A program made the position numbers and the translations under genes. A stretch of 33,916 bases of DNA from Alphaproteobacteria bacterium (lineage in GTDB: Bacteria > Pseudomonadota > Alphaproteobacteria > Caulobacterales > Aquidulcibacteraceae), in contig JAGWZE010000015.1 in assembly GCA_018969015.1 (NCBI GenBank), forward strand, positions 1 through 33,916, read 5' to 3'. This document shows, one piece after another, positions 8,181 through 14,040 of this stretch. The notes beneath the pieces were generated by a model. It saw only the letters and a program-made list of their open reading frames with translations. It made no database searches and was not told the origin of the DNA. Numbering within the stretch: position 1 is the first letter of the stretch; the number at the start of each line of letters is the position of its first letter.

Positions 8181-8861
8181 GTGGTTGGCGTGCGACATTC
8201 GCGATTCGGGACCGTCGCGGCCGTGGCGGCGGTAAGCGTGCTGTCCGGCGCGACGAGCGGCTGCGCCACCTACAAAGTTCTCACCGATCCGGAAGCTGCG
8301 GCCGCTTTCGCGCCGCGCAAGCCCGCGCCGGCCGAGGCGCCGACGCCGGCGCCGCACCACGATCTCGCCGCCCGCGCGGCCGCATTGGTCGCCGAACTCG
8401 ATCGTCTGCCGTCCTTCGATCCGGAGCGCCGCGCGGCCGAACCCGTGCTGGTGGCGCTCGCGGCCAAGATCGCTGCGGGCCTCGGCGACCCGATCGAGTC
8501 CGCGGATCTCGACGCCTTCGACGTGCCTGCCGTCGAGTATGTGCAGATCGCCGATCTCAGCGCGCCGCCGGCCGCTTTGGTCGCCGCGCCGCCCGAAAAT
8601 CCCTGGGCTGTTGAGTTCGGCGAGTTCGACGACGCCGAACTGGCGAAAGCGATGTGGCTGGAGATCGCCGCCGCCGCGCCGGACGCCGCCCGCGGCCTCA
8701 GCCCGCGCGTGGTCGCGCGCGGCGAGGGCGTCATCCTGCGCGCCGGCCCGCTCGACGATCGTGATCAGGCCGCCGTCGCCTGCCAGGGCTTCGAAACCGC
8801 GGGCGTCTCGTGTGCGCCGGCCAAGCTCGCCGGCAAACCCTTGATGGAGCCGGGCGGATGA
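8181..8861 (+). CDS. Probable envelope protein with signal/lipobox-like N-terminus and SPOR-like C-terminus
   Basis: 226 aa from GTG 8181 (an in-frame GTG at 8190 is possible; neither has a clear SD). A basic start and hydrophobic stretch (about 8-27) end in TSGC with Cys28, an imperfect lipobox, so a lipoprotein or secreted protein is likely. A Pro/Ala-rich linker (43-60) and an acidic, Ala-rich middle follow. The end (about 176-218) has the spacing of a SPOR repeat: a basic beta strand, a GPL turn, a DRDQAAVAC helix and a second strand with GVSC. SPOR domains bind denuded peptidoglycan at division sites; this copy is degenerate and the call is an inference. Its stop overlaps mipZ by ATGA. 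Confidence 0.6.
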   Translation: MVGVRHSRFGTVAAVAAVSVLSGATSGCATYKVLTDPEAAAAFAPRKPAPAEAPTPAPHHDLAARAAALVAELDRLPSFDPERRAAEPVLVALAAKIAAGLGDPIESADLDAFDVPAVEYVQIADLSAPPAALVAAPPENPWAVEFGEFDDAELAKAMWLEIAAAAPDAARGLSPRVVARGEGVILRAGPLDDRDQAAVACQGFETAGVSCAPAKLAGKPLMEPGG

Positions 8862-9715
8862 CGGTCGAAACGCCGACGCCCCCGATCGTCGCCGCGCACG
8901 TCATCGTCGCCGGCAATGAGAAAGGCGGCGCCGGCAAGTCGACGGTCGCCATGCACGTTGCGGTTGCGCTGGCCCGGATGGGGCGCCGCGTTGGCGCGAT
9001 CGATCTCGACGTTCGCCAGCGCACCTTCAGCCGCTATCTGGAAAATCGCCGCGCCTGGGCCGAGAGCCGGGGCCTGCCGCTCGTGATGCCGACGATCGCG
9101 TCCGTCAGCCCGAGCGGCCTGCGCGACGTCGACGCCGCCGAGGCCGAGGACGAGCGCCGCTTCGACACCGCGCTGCGGTCTCTGGCCGAGACTTGCCAGT
9201 TCATCGTCATCGATGCGCCGGGCGCCGACACGTTCCTATCGCGCTGCGCCCACGCCGCCGCCGACACGCTCATCTCGCCGATGAACGACAGCTTCGTCGA
9301 CTTCGACCTCCTAGGCGACGTCGATCCCGAAACCTTCGCCGTTCGCCGCCCCAGCCTCTACGCCGAGCTCGTCTGGGAGTGCCGAAAGCGCAAGGCCGCG
9401 CGTGCGCGCCGGCCGATCGATTGGGTCGTGATGCGCAACCGCATGGCGCCGGGGATCGAAAGCCGCAACCGCCAGCGGCTCGGCGATGCGCTGAAGGCCT
9501 TGTCCTCGCGCGTCGGCTTCCGCGTCGCGCCGGGCCTGTCCGAGCGGGTGATCTTCCGCGAGCTGTTCCCCAAAGGCCTCACGCTGCTCGATCTCGAGCC
9601 TGGCGTCGCCGATCAGGGCATGACCATCGCCCACGTCGCCGCCCGCCAGGAACTGCGCGACCTGATGATCGTGCTCAAACTGCCGGGGCTCGACGGCGAG
9701 CCGCTGCGCTTCTAA
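8858..9715 (+). CDS. mipZ: Division-plane positioning ATPase MipZ
   Basis: 285 aa ParA/MinD-family ATPase. HVIVAGNEKGGAGKSTVAMH (14-33) holds the deviant Walker A motif (KGGAGKST, 22-29). IDLDVRQRTFSRYLENRRAW, the internal PMNDSFVDFDLLGDVDP block and GFRVAPGLSERVIFRELFP are the segments that separate MipZ from plasmid ParA proteins. In Caulobacter, MipZ forms gradients from the ParB-parS poles and inhibits FtsZ polymerisation so that division occurs at midcell. Here it is translationally coupled to an upstream SPOR-like envelope protein, and a J-domain protein follows after 9 nt. A CtrA box upstream would tie the operon to the cell cycle. Confidence 0.93.
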   Translation: MTVETPTPPIVAAHVIVAGNEKGGAGKSTVAMHVAVALARMGRRVGAIDLDVRQRTFSRYLENRRAWAESRGLPLVMPTIASVSPSGLRDVDAAEAEDERRFDTALRSLAETCQFIVIDAPGADTFLSRCAHAAADTLISPMNDSFVDFDLLGDVDPETFAVRRPSLYAELVWECRKRKAARARRPIDWVVMRNRMAPGIESRNRQRLGDALKALSSRVGFRVAPGLSERVIFRELFPKGLTLLDLEPGVADQGMTIAHVAARQELRDLMIVLKLPGLDGEPLRF

Positions 9716-9724
9716 CAGCGGCCC

Positions 9725-10045
9725 GTGCTGCGCATCCTCGTCATCCTGGTCGTGGTCTTCCTCGCGCTCGCCGCCATCCGCGGGGTGTTGATCGCGCTGC
9801 GCGGGCGCCGCGCACGGTCACGGAAGGCCGACGCCCGCGCCGCCAAGGCGGCCCAGGAGGAATTCCGCGCCCGGCGTCTGTTGGGCCTGGGGCCAAAAGC
9901 GACCGCCGCGGAGGTCAAGGTGGCCTATCGCACGCGCGCCGCGCGTGCGCACCCGGACGCCGGCGGATCGGCGGCCAAGATGGCGGAGCTGACGGCCGCG
10001 CGCGACCTGCTGCTCAGTAAAGAGGATCCGACATCGGGGAAATGA
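9725..10045 (+). CDS. Membrane-anchored J-domain (DnaJ-like) protein
   Basis: 106 aa, start GTG 9725. One N-terminal membrane helix (about 3-26), a basic Arg/Ala/Lys linker, then a short J domain with LLGLGPKATAAEVKVAYR (52-69) and the HPD motif at 76-78. The layout (TM then J domain at the C-terminus) resembles mitochondrial Tim14/Pam18 and the small alphaproteobacterial TM-J proteins. HPD activates a DnaK-type ATPase, so it probably recruits DnaK to the inner membrane; the client is unknown. It is the third gene of the mipZ operon. Its last 32 nt overlap the end of the convergent carboxypeptidase gene. Confidence 0.85.
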   Translation: MLRILVILVVVFLALAAIRGVLIALRGRRARSRKADARAAKAAQEEFRARRLLGLGPKATAAEVKVAYRTRAARAHPDAGGSAAKMAELTAARDLLLSKEDPTSGK

Positions 10046-11147
10046 GCGAGAACGCGGCCGCGCTGGCCGCGCCGCCGACCGTGCCCACCGCGCCGACGCC
10101 GCCATGCGGCGTGGTCGGGGCCGGGACGGTGTAGGTCGGCCGATCGGCCGGGACCGTCTGCACGGTGACGCCGCCGGCCGGCGCAGGCTCGGCCGAGCCT
10201 TCCTCGCCATCGGCGGAGCGGCTGAAATCCAGCGTCACGCGATTGACGGGCATGCTCACGAACGTCGCAGAGTTGAGCGGCTGGCCGGTGCGCTTGGCGA
10301 TTTCCTCGAAGGCGCCTTCGATCAGGTGCGCCATCTGGGCGTCGCGCGCCGAGGCCGATTCGCCGCCCATCACGACCGCGATGATCCGGTGCCCGTTGCG
10401 CTCGACCGAGGACGTCAGGTTGAAGCCCGACATCCGGGTGTAGCCGGTCTTGATGCCGTCCATCCCGTCCACTTGGCCGAGCAGGCCGTTGTGGTTGCGG
10501 GCGTAGCGGGCGCGCCACGTCATGCCGGGCGTCTTGAAGTAACTGTAGTATTGCGGGAAATCGCGGATCAGCGCCTTGCCCAGAACAGCCATGTCCTTGG
10601 CGGAGGTGCGCTGCTGCAGGTTGGGCAGGCCGCTGGCGTTCACGAACCGCGTCGACGACATGCCGAGCTCGCGCGCGCGGGCCGTCATCAGGGCGGCGAA
10701 ACGGGATTCGGAGCCGCCCAGCCGCTCGGCCACGACGACCGCCACGTCATTGGCGGACTTGGTGACGAGCGCCTTGATGGCGGTGTCCACGCTGATCTGG
10801 TCGCCGCGCTTGAGGCCGAGCTTCGTGGGCGCCTGGAGCGAGGCGAACTTGGACGCCGTGAGCTTCGAGTCGAGCGTGAGCTCTTTGCGTTCGAGCGCGT
10901 CGAACAGCATGTACAGCGTCATCATCTTGGTAAGTGACGCCGGGAAACGGCTTTCTTCGGCCTGGTCCTGGTGCAGGACCTCGTTGGTGTCCGCGTCCAT
11001 GACATAGGCCGCGTAGCGTTCCTGCGCGGCCGCGGCGGTCACGGAGATGGAGAGTGTCGCGATCGCCAGGCCGACGCCGGCGAGGCTGCGGCCCGCAAAG
11101 CGGGCTCCGGAAGGCGACGACGCCGAGAACCTAGCGATGGTTGTCAT
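10014..11147 (-). CDS. D-alanyl-D-alanine carboxypeptidase (penicillin-binding protein, S11 family)
   Basis: 377 aa from ATG 11147, chosen because GGAG lies just upstream; ATG 11168 would add seven residues but has no SD. The signal peptide ends near ...SVTAAAAQ (about 42). The active-site triad of DacA-type enzymes is present: SLTK (S71, K74), SAN (131-133) and KTG (233-235). The family trims the terminal D-Ala of peptidoglycan pentapeptides in the periplasm. After the catalytic domain (to about 290) comes a Pro/Thr/Gly-rich tail rather than a clear PBP5 anchor helix; the last residues (GGAASAAAFSLISPM) are only weakly hydrophobic. The 3' end overlaps the J-domain gene. Confidence 0.9.
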   Translation of the reverse strand: MTTIARFSASSPSGARFAGRSLAGVGLAIATLSISVTAAAAQERYAAYVMDADTNEVLHQDQAEESRFPASLTKMMTLYMLFDALERKELTLDSKLTASKFASLQAPTKLGLKRGDQISVDTAIKALVTKSANDVAVVVAERLGGSESRFAALMTARARELGMSSTRFVNASGLPNLQQRTSAKDMAVLGKALIRDFPQYYSYFKTPGMTWRARYARNHNGLLGQVDGMDGIKTGYTRMSGFNLTSSVERNGHRIIAVVMGGESASARDAQMAHLIEGAFEEIAKRTGQPLNSATFVSMPVNRVTLDFSRSADGEEGSAEPAPAGGVTVQTVPADRPTYTVPAPTTPHGGVGAVGTVGGAASAAAFSLISPMSDPLY

Positions 11148-11350
11148 GGGTCTCCGCTCGCGCAGCATCTCGACGATTCAGAGGCAAAACCTATGCCGAC
11201 CACCTTACCCGTTGGTAAAGCGCAGCCGCTGACCTTTCCGCAGGCAGAATGATCGCCGCTCGCTCGGGGTGGCGGGCATGCAACGCCCAAGGCGTGGGCG
11301 CGCAGCCCCGCGGCATGCGCGACTTTTTGTGCGCCGCAACATCGAACGGG

Positions 11351-11379
11351 TTGACTTCGCAACCGCAGCATGCCACATC
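11351..11379 (+). promoter_or_regulatory. Candidate promoter of the phasin gene
   Basis: TTGACT (11351-11356) is a good -35 element. A 17-nt spacer leads to CACATC (11374-11379), a weak -10. It lies 63 nt before the phasin start in the 294-nt divergent gap 11148-11441. The same gap carries a short inverted repeat TTACC-CGTT-GGTAA (11205-11218) near the carboxypeptidase gene and no gene that I can support. Confidence 0.3.
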
Positions 11380-11441
11380 GCGGACAGACGCCGCGGAAAC
11401 CTTAAATCGCTGCGCGACGCCAAATGACGACGGAGACGACC

Positions 11442-11933
11442 ATGGCCACCGCCAAAGCCACGCAAACCGCGAAGACCGTAAAAGAGCCGATGCAAGCCGC
11501 TGCCGAAACGATCGAGCAGTTCACCGCCGTGAACCAAGAGCGCATCCGCGAAACGTTCGACCGCAGCGTGACGGCGCTGTCCGAAGTGGGCGCGTTCGGC
11601 AAAGAGAACGTCGAAGCCGTGATCGCCTCGGCGACGGTGGCCTCGAAGGGCTTCGAGCAGATCTCGGCCCGCGCGGTCGCGTACTCCAAGTCCGCCATGG
11701 AGAATCACGTCGCCGCCACGAAGGCGCTGATGACGTCGAAGTCGATCCAGGAAGCGATCGAGTACCAGTCCGACTACGCCCGCAAGTCGTTCGACGGCTA
11801 CGTGGCTGAATTGAACAAGATTTCGGACCTGATGACGAGCCTCACGCGCGACGCGATCAAGCCGCTCAACGAGCGCTTCACGGCCGTGAGCCACATCGTC
11901 CAAACCGGCATCAAGACGGGCGTCGCCCGCTGA
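11442..11933 (+). CDS. Phasin family protein
   Basis: 163 aa from ATG 11442, preferred because GGAG sits 6 nt upstream (11432-11435); ATG 11424 would add six residues without an SD. Entirely helical and amphipathic, no membrane segment or signal. The AAETIEQFTAVNQERIRETFDR and SARAVAYSKSAMENHVA regions match the phasin_2 type (PF09361). Phasins coat polyhydroxyalkanoate granules and control their number and size. A strong intrinsic terminator follows, so this is a single-gene unit, as expected for an abundant structural protein. No phaA/B/C gene lies nearby. Confidence 0.88.
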   Translation: MATAKATQTAKTVKEPMQAAAETIEQFTAVNQERIRETFDRSVTALSEVGAFGKENVEAVIASATVASKGFEQISARAVAYSKSAMENHVAATKALMTSKSIQEAIEYQSDYARKSFDGYVAELNKISDLMTSLTRDAIKPLNERFTAVSHIVQTGIKTGVAR

Positions 11934-11958
11934 TCTGAACGCCGCGTCAAAGGCGCTA

Positions 11959-11987
11959 CGGCCCGGGGGCGACCCCGGGCCGCTTTT
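11959..11987 (+). terminator. Intrinsic terminator after the phasin gene
   Basis: Perfect 10-bp stem CGGCCCGGGG / CCCCGGGCCG (11959-11968 with 11973-11982) closed by a GCGA tetraloop (GNRA type), followed by CTTTT. It lies 26 nt after the phasin stop. Confidence 0.85.
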
Positions 11988-12084
11988 GCATGTGCGAAGA
12001 CGATCTTTGCCGCGCGGCGCCCGGGCGACACGGCTGGCGTCTTCCCTGCGGCGCCTCTACCCTCTCGCCGGACAAGAGGGCCCC

Positions 12085-12486
12085 ATGATCGATTTCGCCA
12101 CGCTCGAGCGTCCGCCGTCCCCGAACACCTATCTCGTGGCGCCGCCCGGTCTGTGCCGCGCCGCCGAGCCGGAACTCGCCGCGCCGAAATTTCCCCAGGC
12201 CGCGCCCGTGGTGCGCGACGCCTTTTTTCGCATGGCCGCCAAGCAGCCGCGCGTGACCTATGGGGCGAAGGACGACACCGGCCTTCAGTATGAACTCGTG
12301 CAGCGCTCGGCGCTCTTCCGTTTCCCGGATACGATCACGGTGCGGTTCATCCCTCTGGCGGAGGGCGGCTCGACGCTCGCGATCTACAGCCGCTCGCAGG
12401 TGGGCTACAGCGACATGGGCGTGAACCGGAAGCGGGTGCAGGCCTGGCTGGCGGCGCTCGACGCCGAAGTACGCGCGGCGCCATAA
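12085..12486 (+). CDS. DUF1499 family protein
   Basis: 133 aa, soluble, no signal peptide. FPQAAPVVRDAF, LVQRSALFRFPDTITVRF and STLAIYSRSQVGYSDMGVN (about 95-113) are the conserved blocks of DUF1499, which has no established function. The start ATG 12085 follows AAGAGGG (12074-12080). Most DUF1499 proteins I recall are larger, with an N-terminal membrane part, so this is the short form. It lies between the phasin terminator and the TIR gene, with 61 nt before the latter. Confidence 0.85.
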   Translation: MIDFATLERPPSPNTYLVAPPGLCRAAEPELAAPKFPQAAPVVRDAFFRMAAKQPRVTYGAKDDTGLQYELVQRSALFRFPDTITVRFIPLAEGGSTLAIYSRSQVGYSDMGVNRKRVQAWLAALDAEVRAAP

Positions 12487-12547
12487 ACCATCAGTCGACG
12501 CTTAATTTGGGCTTTGCTAAGCCTCCACCGCGCGAGGGGCAGAGCCG

Positions 12548-13435
12548 ATGGCCGACATCTTCTTCACATACGCCGCGGACGACGCCGGGCGCGTCGCCGA
12601 GATCGCCAAGGCGCTGGAAGCGCAGGGGCTTTCGGTCGACTGGACGCGTGAAATCCTGCCCGGCCAGAACCGTGTGACGGAAATGACGCGCCGGCTCGCG
12701 GAGGCGCGGGCCGTCGTCGTCGTCTGGTCGAACCGGTCGGTCGCGGCGCCCATGGTGCTCGACGAGGCGGGCGCCGCGCGCGACCAGGGCAAGCTGGTGC
12801 CGGTCATGATCGACCGCATCGAGCCGCCGCTCGGGTTCCGGCAGCTGCACACGTCCGATCTGTCGGGCGCGGTCGGGACCGAGCAGCTGGCGCTGCTCGC
12901 GCAGGCGCTCAAGGCCCGCGAGGCCGGCGGCGGCGCGGCGACGCCGGGGCCGGGGCCGGGGCCGGGCTGGGGCGCAACGGCGCCGATCCAGCCGCCGCCC
13001 AGCGGCAAGTTCGTGCTGACCCGGAAATTCTGGTCCATGACCAGCCTGTTCACGCTCGTCATGGGCCTGATCTGGTTCCTGACCCCCGACAGCGCCGCCG
13101 AGATGGGGGCCGAGAGCGCGACCCGCTTGGGGTACCTGATCGGCCTCTGCCTCTTCACGTTCGTCGCGCTTTTTCTGGGGCGGCTCGTGATCTACTGGTC
13201 GCGTCTGATCGTCGGGAAGCGCACGACCCGGTATTTCGATCTGGATTTCAGTCTCATCCTCGCGCTTGGCGCGGCGATCGGGCTGTTCGCGGCTTCGCAG
13301 CCCAACGCGCCCAACCAGGATCTCGGCGTGGTCGTGCAGGTGCTCGCCTTCGTCGTGTTCGGCCCGCTGATGTTCGGCTCGCTCCTGCTCGTGGCGCGCG
13401 GCGTCCTGCGTCTCGCGCGCGGCAAAGCAGCCTGA
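12548..13435 (+). CDS. TIR-domain protein with C-terminal membrane region
   Basis: 295 aa; SD GAGGGG 8 nt upstream. Residues 1-130 form a bacterial TIR domain: DIFFTYAADD at the start, LSVDWTREILPGQ (BB-loop region), VVVVWSNRS (56-64) and VLDEAGAARDQ, where E73 is at the position of the NADase glutamate of catalytic TIR domains. A Gly/Pro linker (about 132-152, PGPGPGPGW) joins it to about four membrane helices (168-186, 197-217, 234-253, 263-287). Bacterial TIR domains cleave NAD+ or make cADPR-type signals in immunity, or act as protein-binding modules; which applies here is unknown. No partner defence gene (Thoeris ThsA, SIR2, Cas or NLR) is adjacent. Confidence 0.83.
   Translation: MADIFFTYAADDAGRVAEIAKALEAQGLSVDWTREILPGQNRVTEMTRRLAEARAVVVVWSNRSVAAPMVLDEAGAARDQGKLVPVMIDRIEPPLGFRQLHTSDLSGAVGTEQLALLAQALKAREAGGGAATPGPGPGPGWGATAPIQPPPSGKFVLTRKFWSMTSLFTLVMGLIWFLTPDSAAEMGAESATRLGYLIGLCLFTFVALFLGRLVIYWSRLIVGKRTTRYFDLDFSLILALGAAIGLFAASQPNAPNQDLGVVVQVLAFVVFGPLMFGSLLLVARGVLRLARGKAA
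12946..12972 (+). repeat. GGGGCC hexanucleotide repeat / G-quadruplex motif in TIR linker
   Basis: Five runs of three or four G (12946-12949, 12952-12955, 12958-12961, 12964-12966, 12969-12972) separated by two bases each meet the G3+N1-7 quadruplex rule on the coding strand. They encode the Pro-Gly linker. The unit is 6 bp, so copy-number changes would alter linker length without a frameshift. Confidence 0.8.
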
Positions 13436-13543
13436 GCCCTCTCTGAGCAAGCGCCGACGAGGCGAGGCGCTCCCGAACCGAGCCACTTCGACGCGCCAAG
13501 CGGCCTCCGGGGAGGCTCGAGAGGCTCCGATCCAACTTTTTTC

Positions 13544-13564
13544 GGCGCCTCTTCCACAGGCGCC
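13544..13564. repeat. Perfect 7-bp inverted repeat in the TIR-clpS gap
   Basis: GGCGCCT (13544-13550) and AGGCGCC (13558-13564) flank CTTCCAC. A T6 run (13537-13542) lies just before it rather than after, so it is not an intrinsic terminator on the plus strand, and on the minus strand it would be followed by A residues. It may be an operator or a leader hairpin; the rest of gap 13436-13707 holds only the candidate clpS promoter. Confidence 0.4.
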
Positions 13565-13598
13565 GGGGCCCTGGAGCGGGCGCCGGTGCTGTCAAGGG

Positions 13599-13627
13599 CT
13601 TCTCAGCGGCCCCGAAGCCCATAAATA
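13599..13627 (+). promoter_or_regulatory. Candidate promoter of clpS-clpA
   Basis: The only AT-rich stretch in this gap, CATAAATACTAG, gives a -10-like TAAATA (13622-13627). Seventeen nt upstream is CTTCTC (13599-13604), which shares the CTT of heat-shock (RpoH) -35 elements. An RpoH-type promoter would suit a protease gene pair, but the match is partial. Confidence 0.25.
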
Positions 13628-13707
13628 CTAGGGGCGACGCGCACCGGGCGCAGTCCCCCGCCTTCGTCTGACGGGGTTCCGGCGCGCGCCGCGAAGGCTG
13701 AGCGTTC

Positions 13708-14037
13708 ATGACCGAGCGGAAATGGGACGATGAGGGCGATGGAGGCGATGCAGGCATCGCCACCAAAACCCGCACGCGGACCAAGAAGCCTTCGCTCTAC
13801 CGGGTCTTGCTGTTGAACGACAATTACACGCCGATGGAATTCGTCGTGTTCGTGCTCGAGCGGTTCTTCAACAAGTCGCGGGAGGAAGCCACCCGCATCA
13901 TGCTGCACGTACATCAGAACGGTGTGGGCGTGTGCGGCGTATACACCTACGAGGTGGCCGAGACGAAGGTCACCCAAGTGATGGATTTGGCGCGGCGGAA
14001 TGAACATCCGCTGCAGTGCACCATGGAAAAGGAATAA
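13708..14037 (+). CDS. clpS: ATP-dependent Clp protease adaptor ClpS
   Basis: 109 aa. A flexible charged N-terminal extension (1-28) precedes the compact fold with YTPMEFVV (40-47), IMLHVHQNG (64-72) and [16 protein letters not shown] (80-95). ClpS captures proteins with N-end-rule N-terminal residues and delivers them to ClpA. The pocket residues are N37 and H67, but the motif read as N-D-D-Y in most ClpS proteins is N-D-N-Y here (codons 13816-13827), so one pocket acid is replaced by Asn39. Followed after 3 nt by clpA, the usual pair. Confidence 0.95.
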   Translation: MTERKWDDEGDGGDAGIATKTRTRTKKPSLYRVLLLNDNYTPMEFVVFVLERFFNKSREEATRIMLHVHQNGVGVCGVYTYEVAETKVTQVMDLARRNEHPLQCTMEKE

Positions 14038-14040
14038 TCC

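Noticed and set aside
11205-11218. Inverted repeat TTACC-CGTT-GGTAA as an operator of the carboxypeptidase gene
   Set aside because: Five-bp arms are expected by chance in a gap of this size and no known factor fits.
12502-12516. Second CtrA box before the TIR gene
   Set aside because: TTAA is followed after 7 nt by TTTG, so the second half-site fails at two positions.
12085-13435. Two-gene defence cassette of DUF1499 and TIR
   Set aside because: 61 nt separate the genes with an independent SD, DUF1499 has no known immune role, and no mobile element or other defence gene is near.
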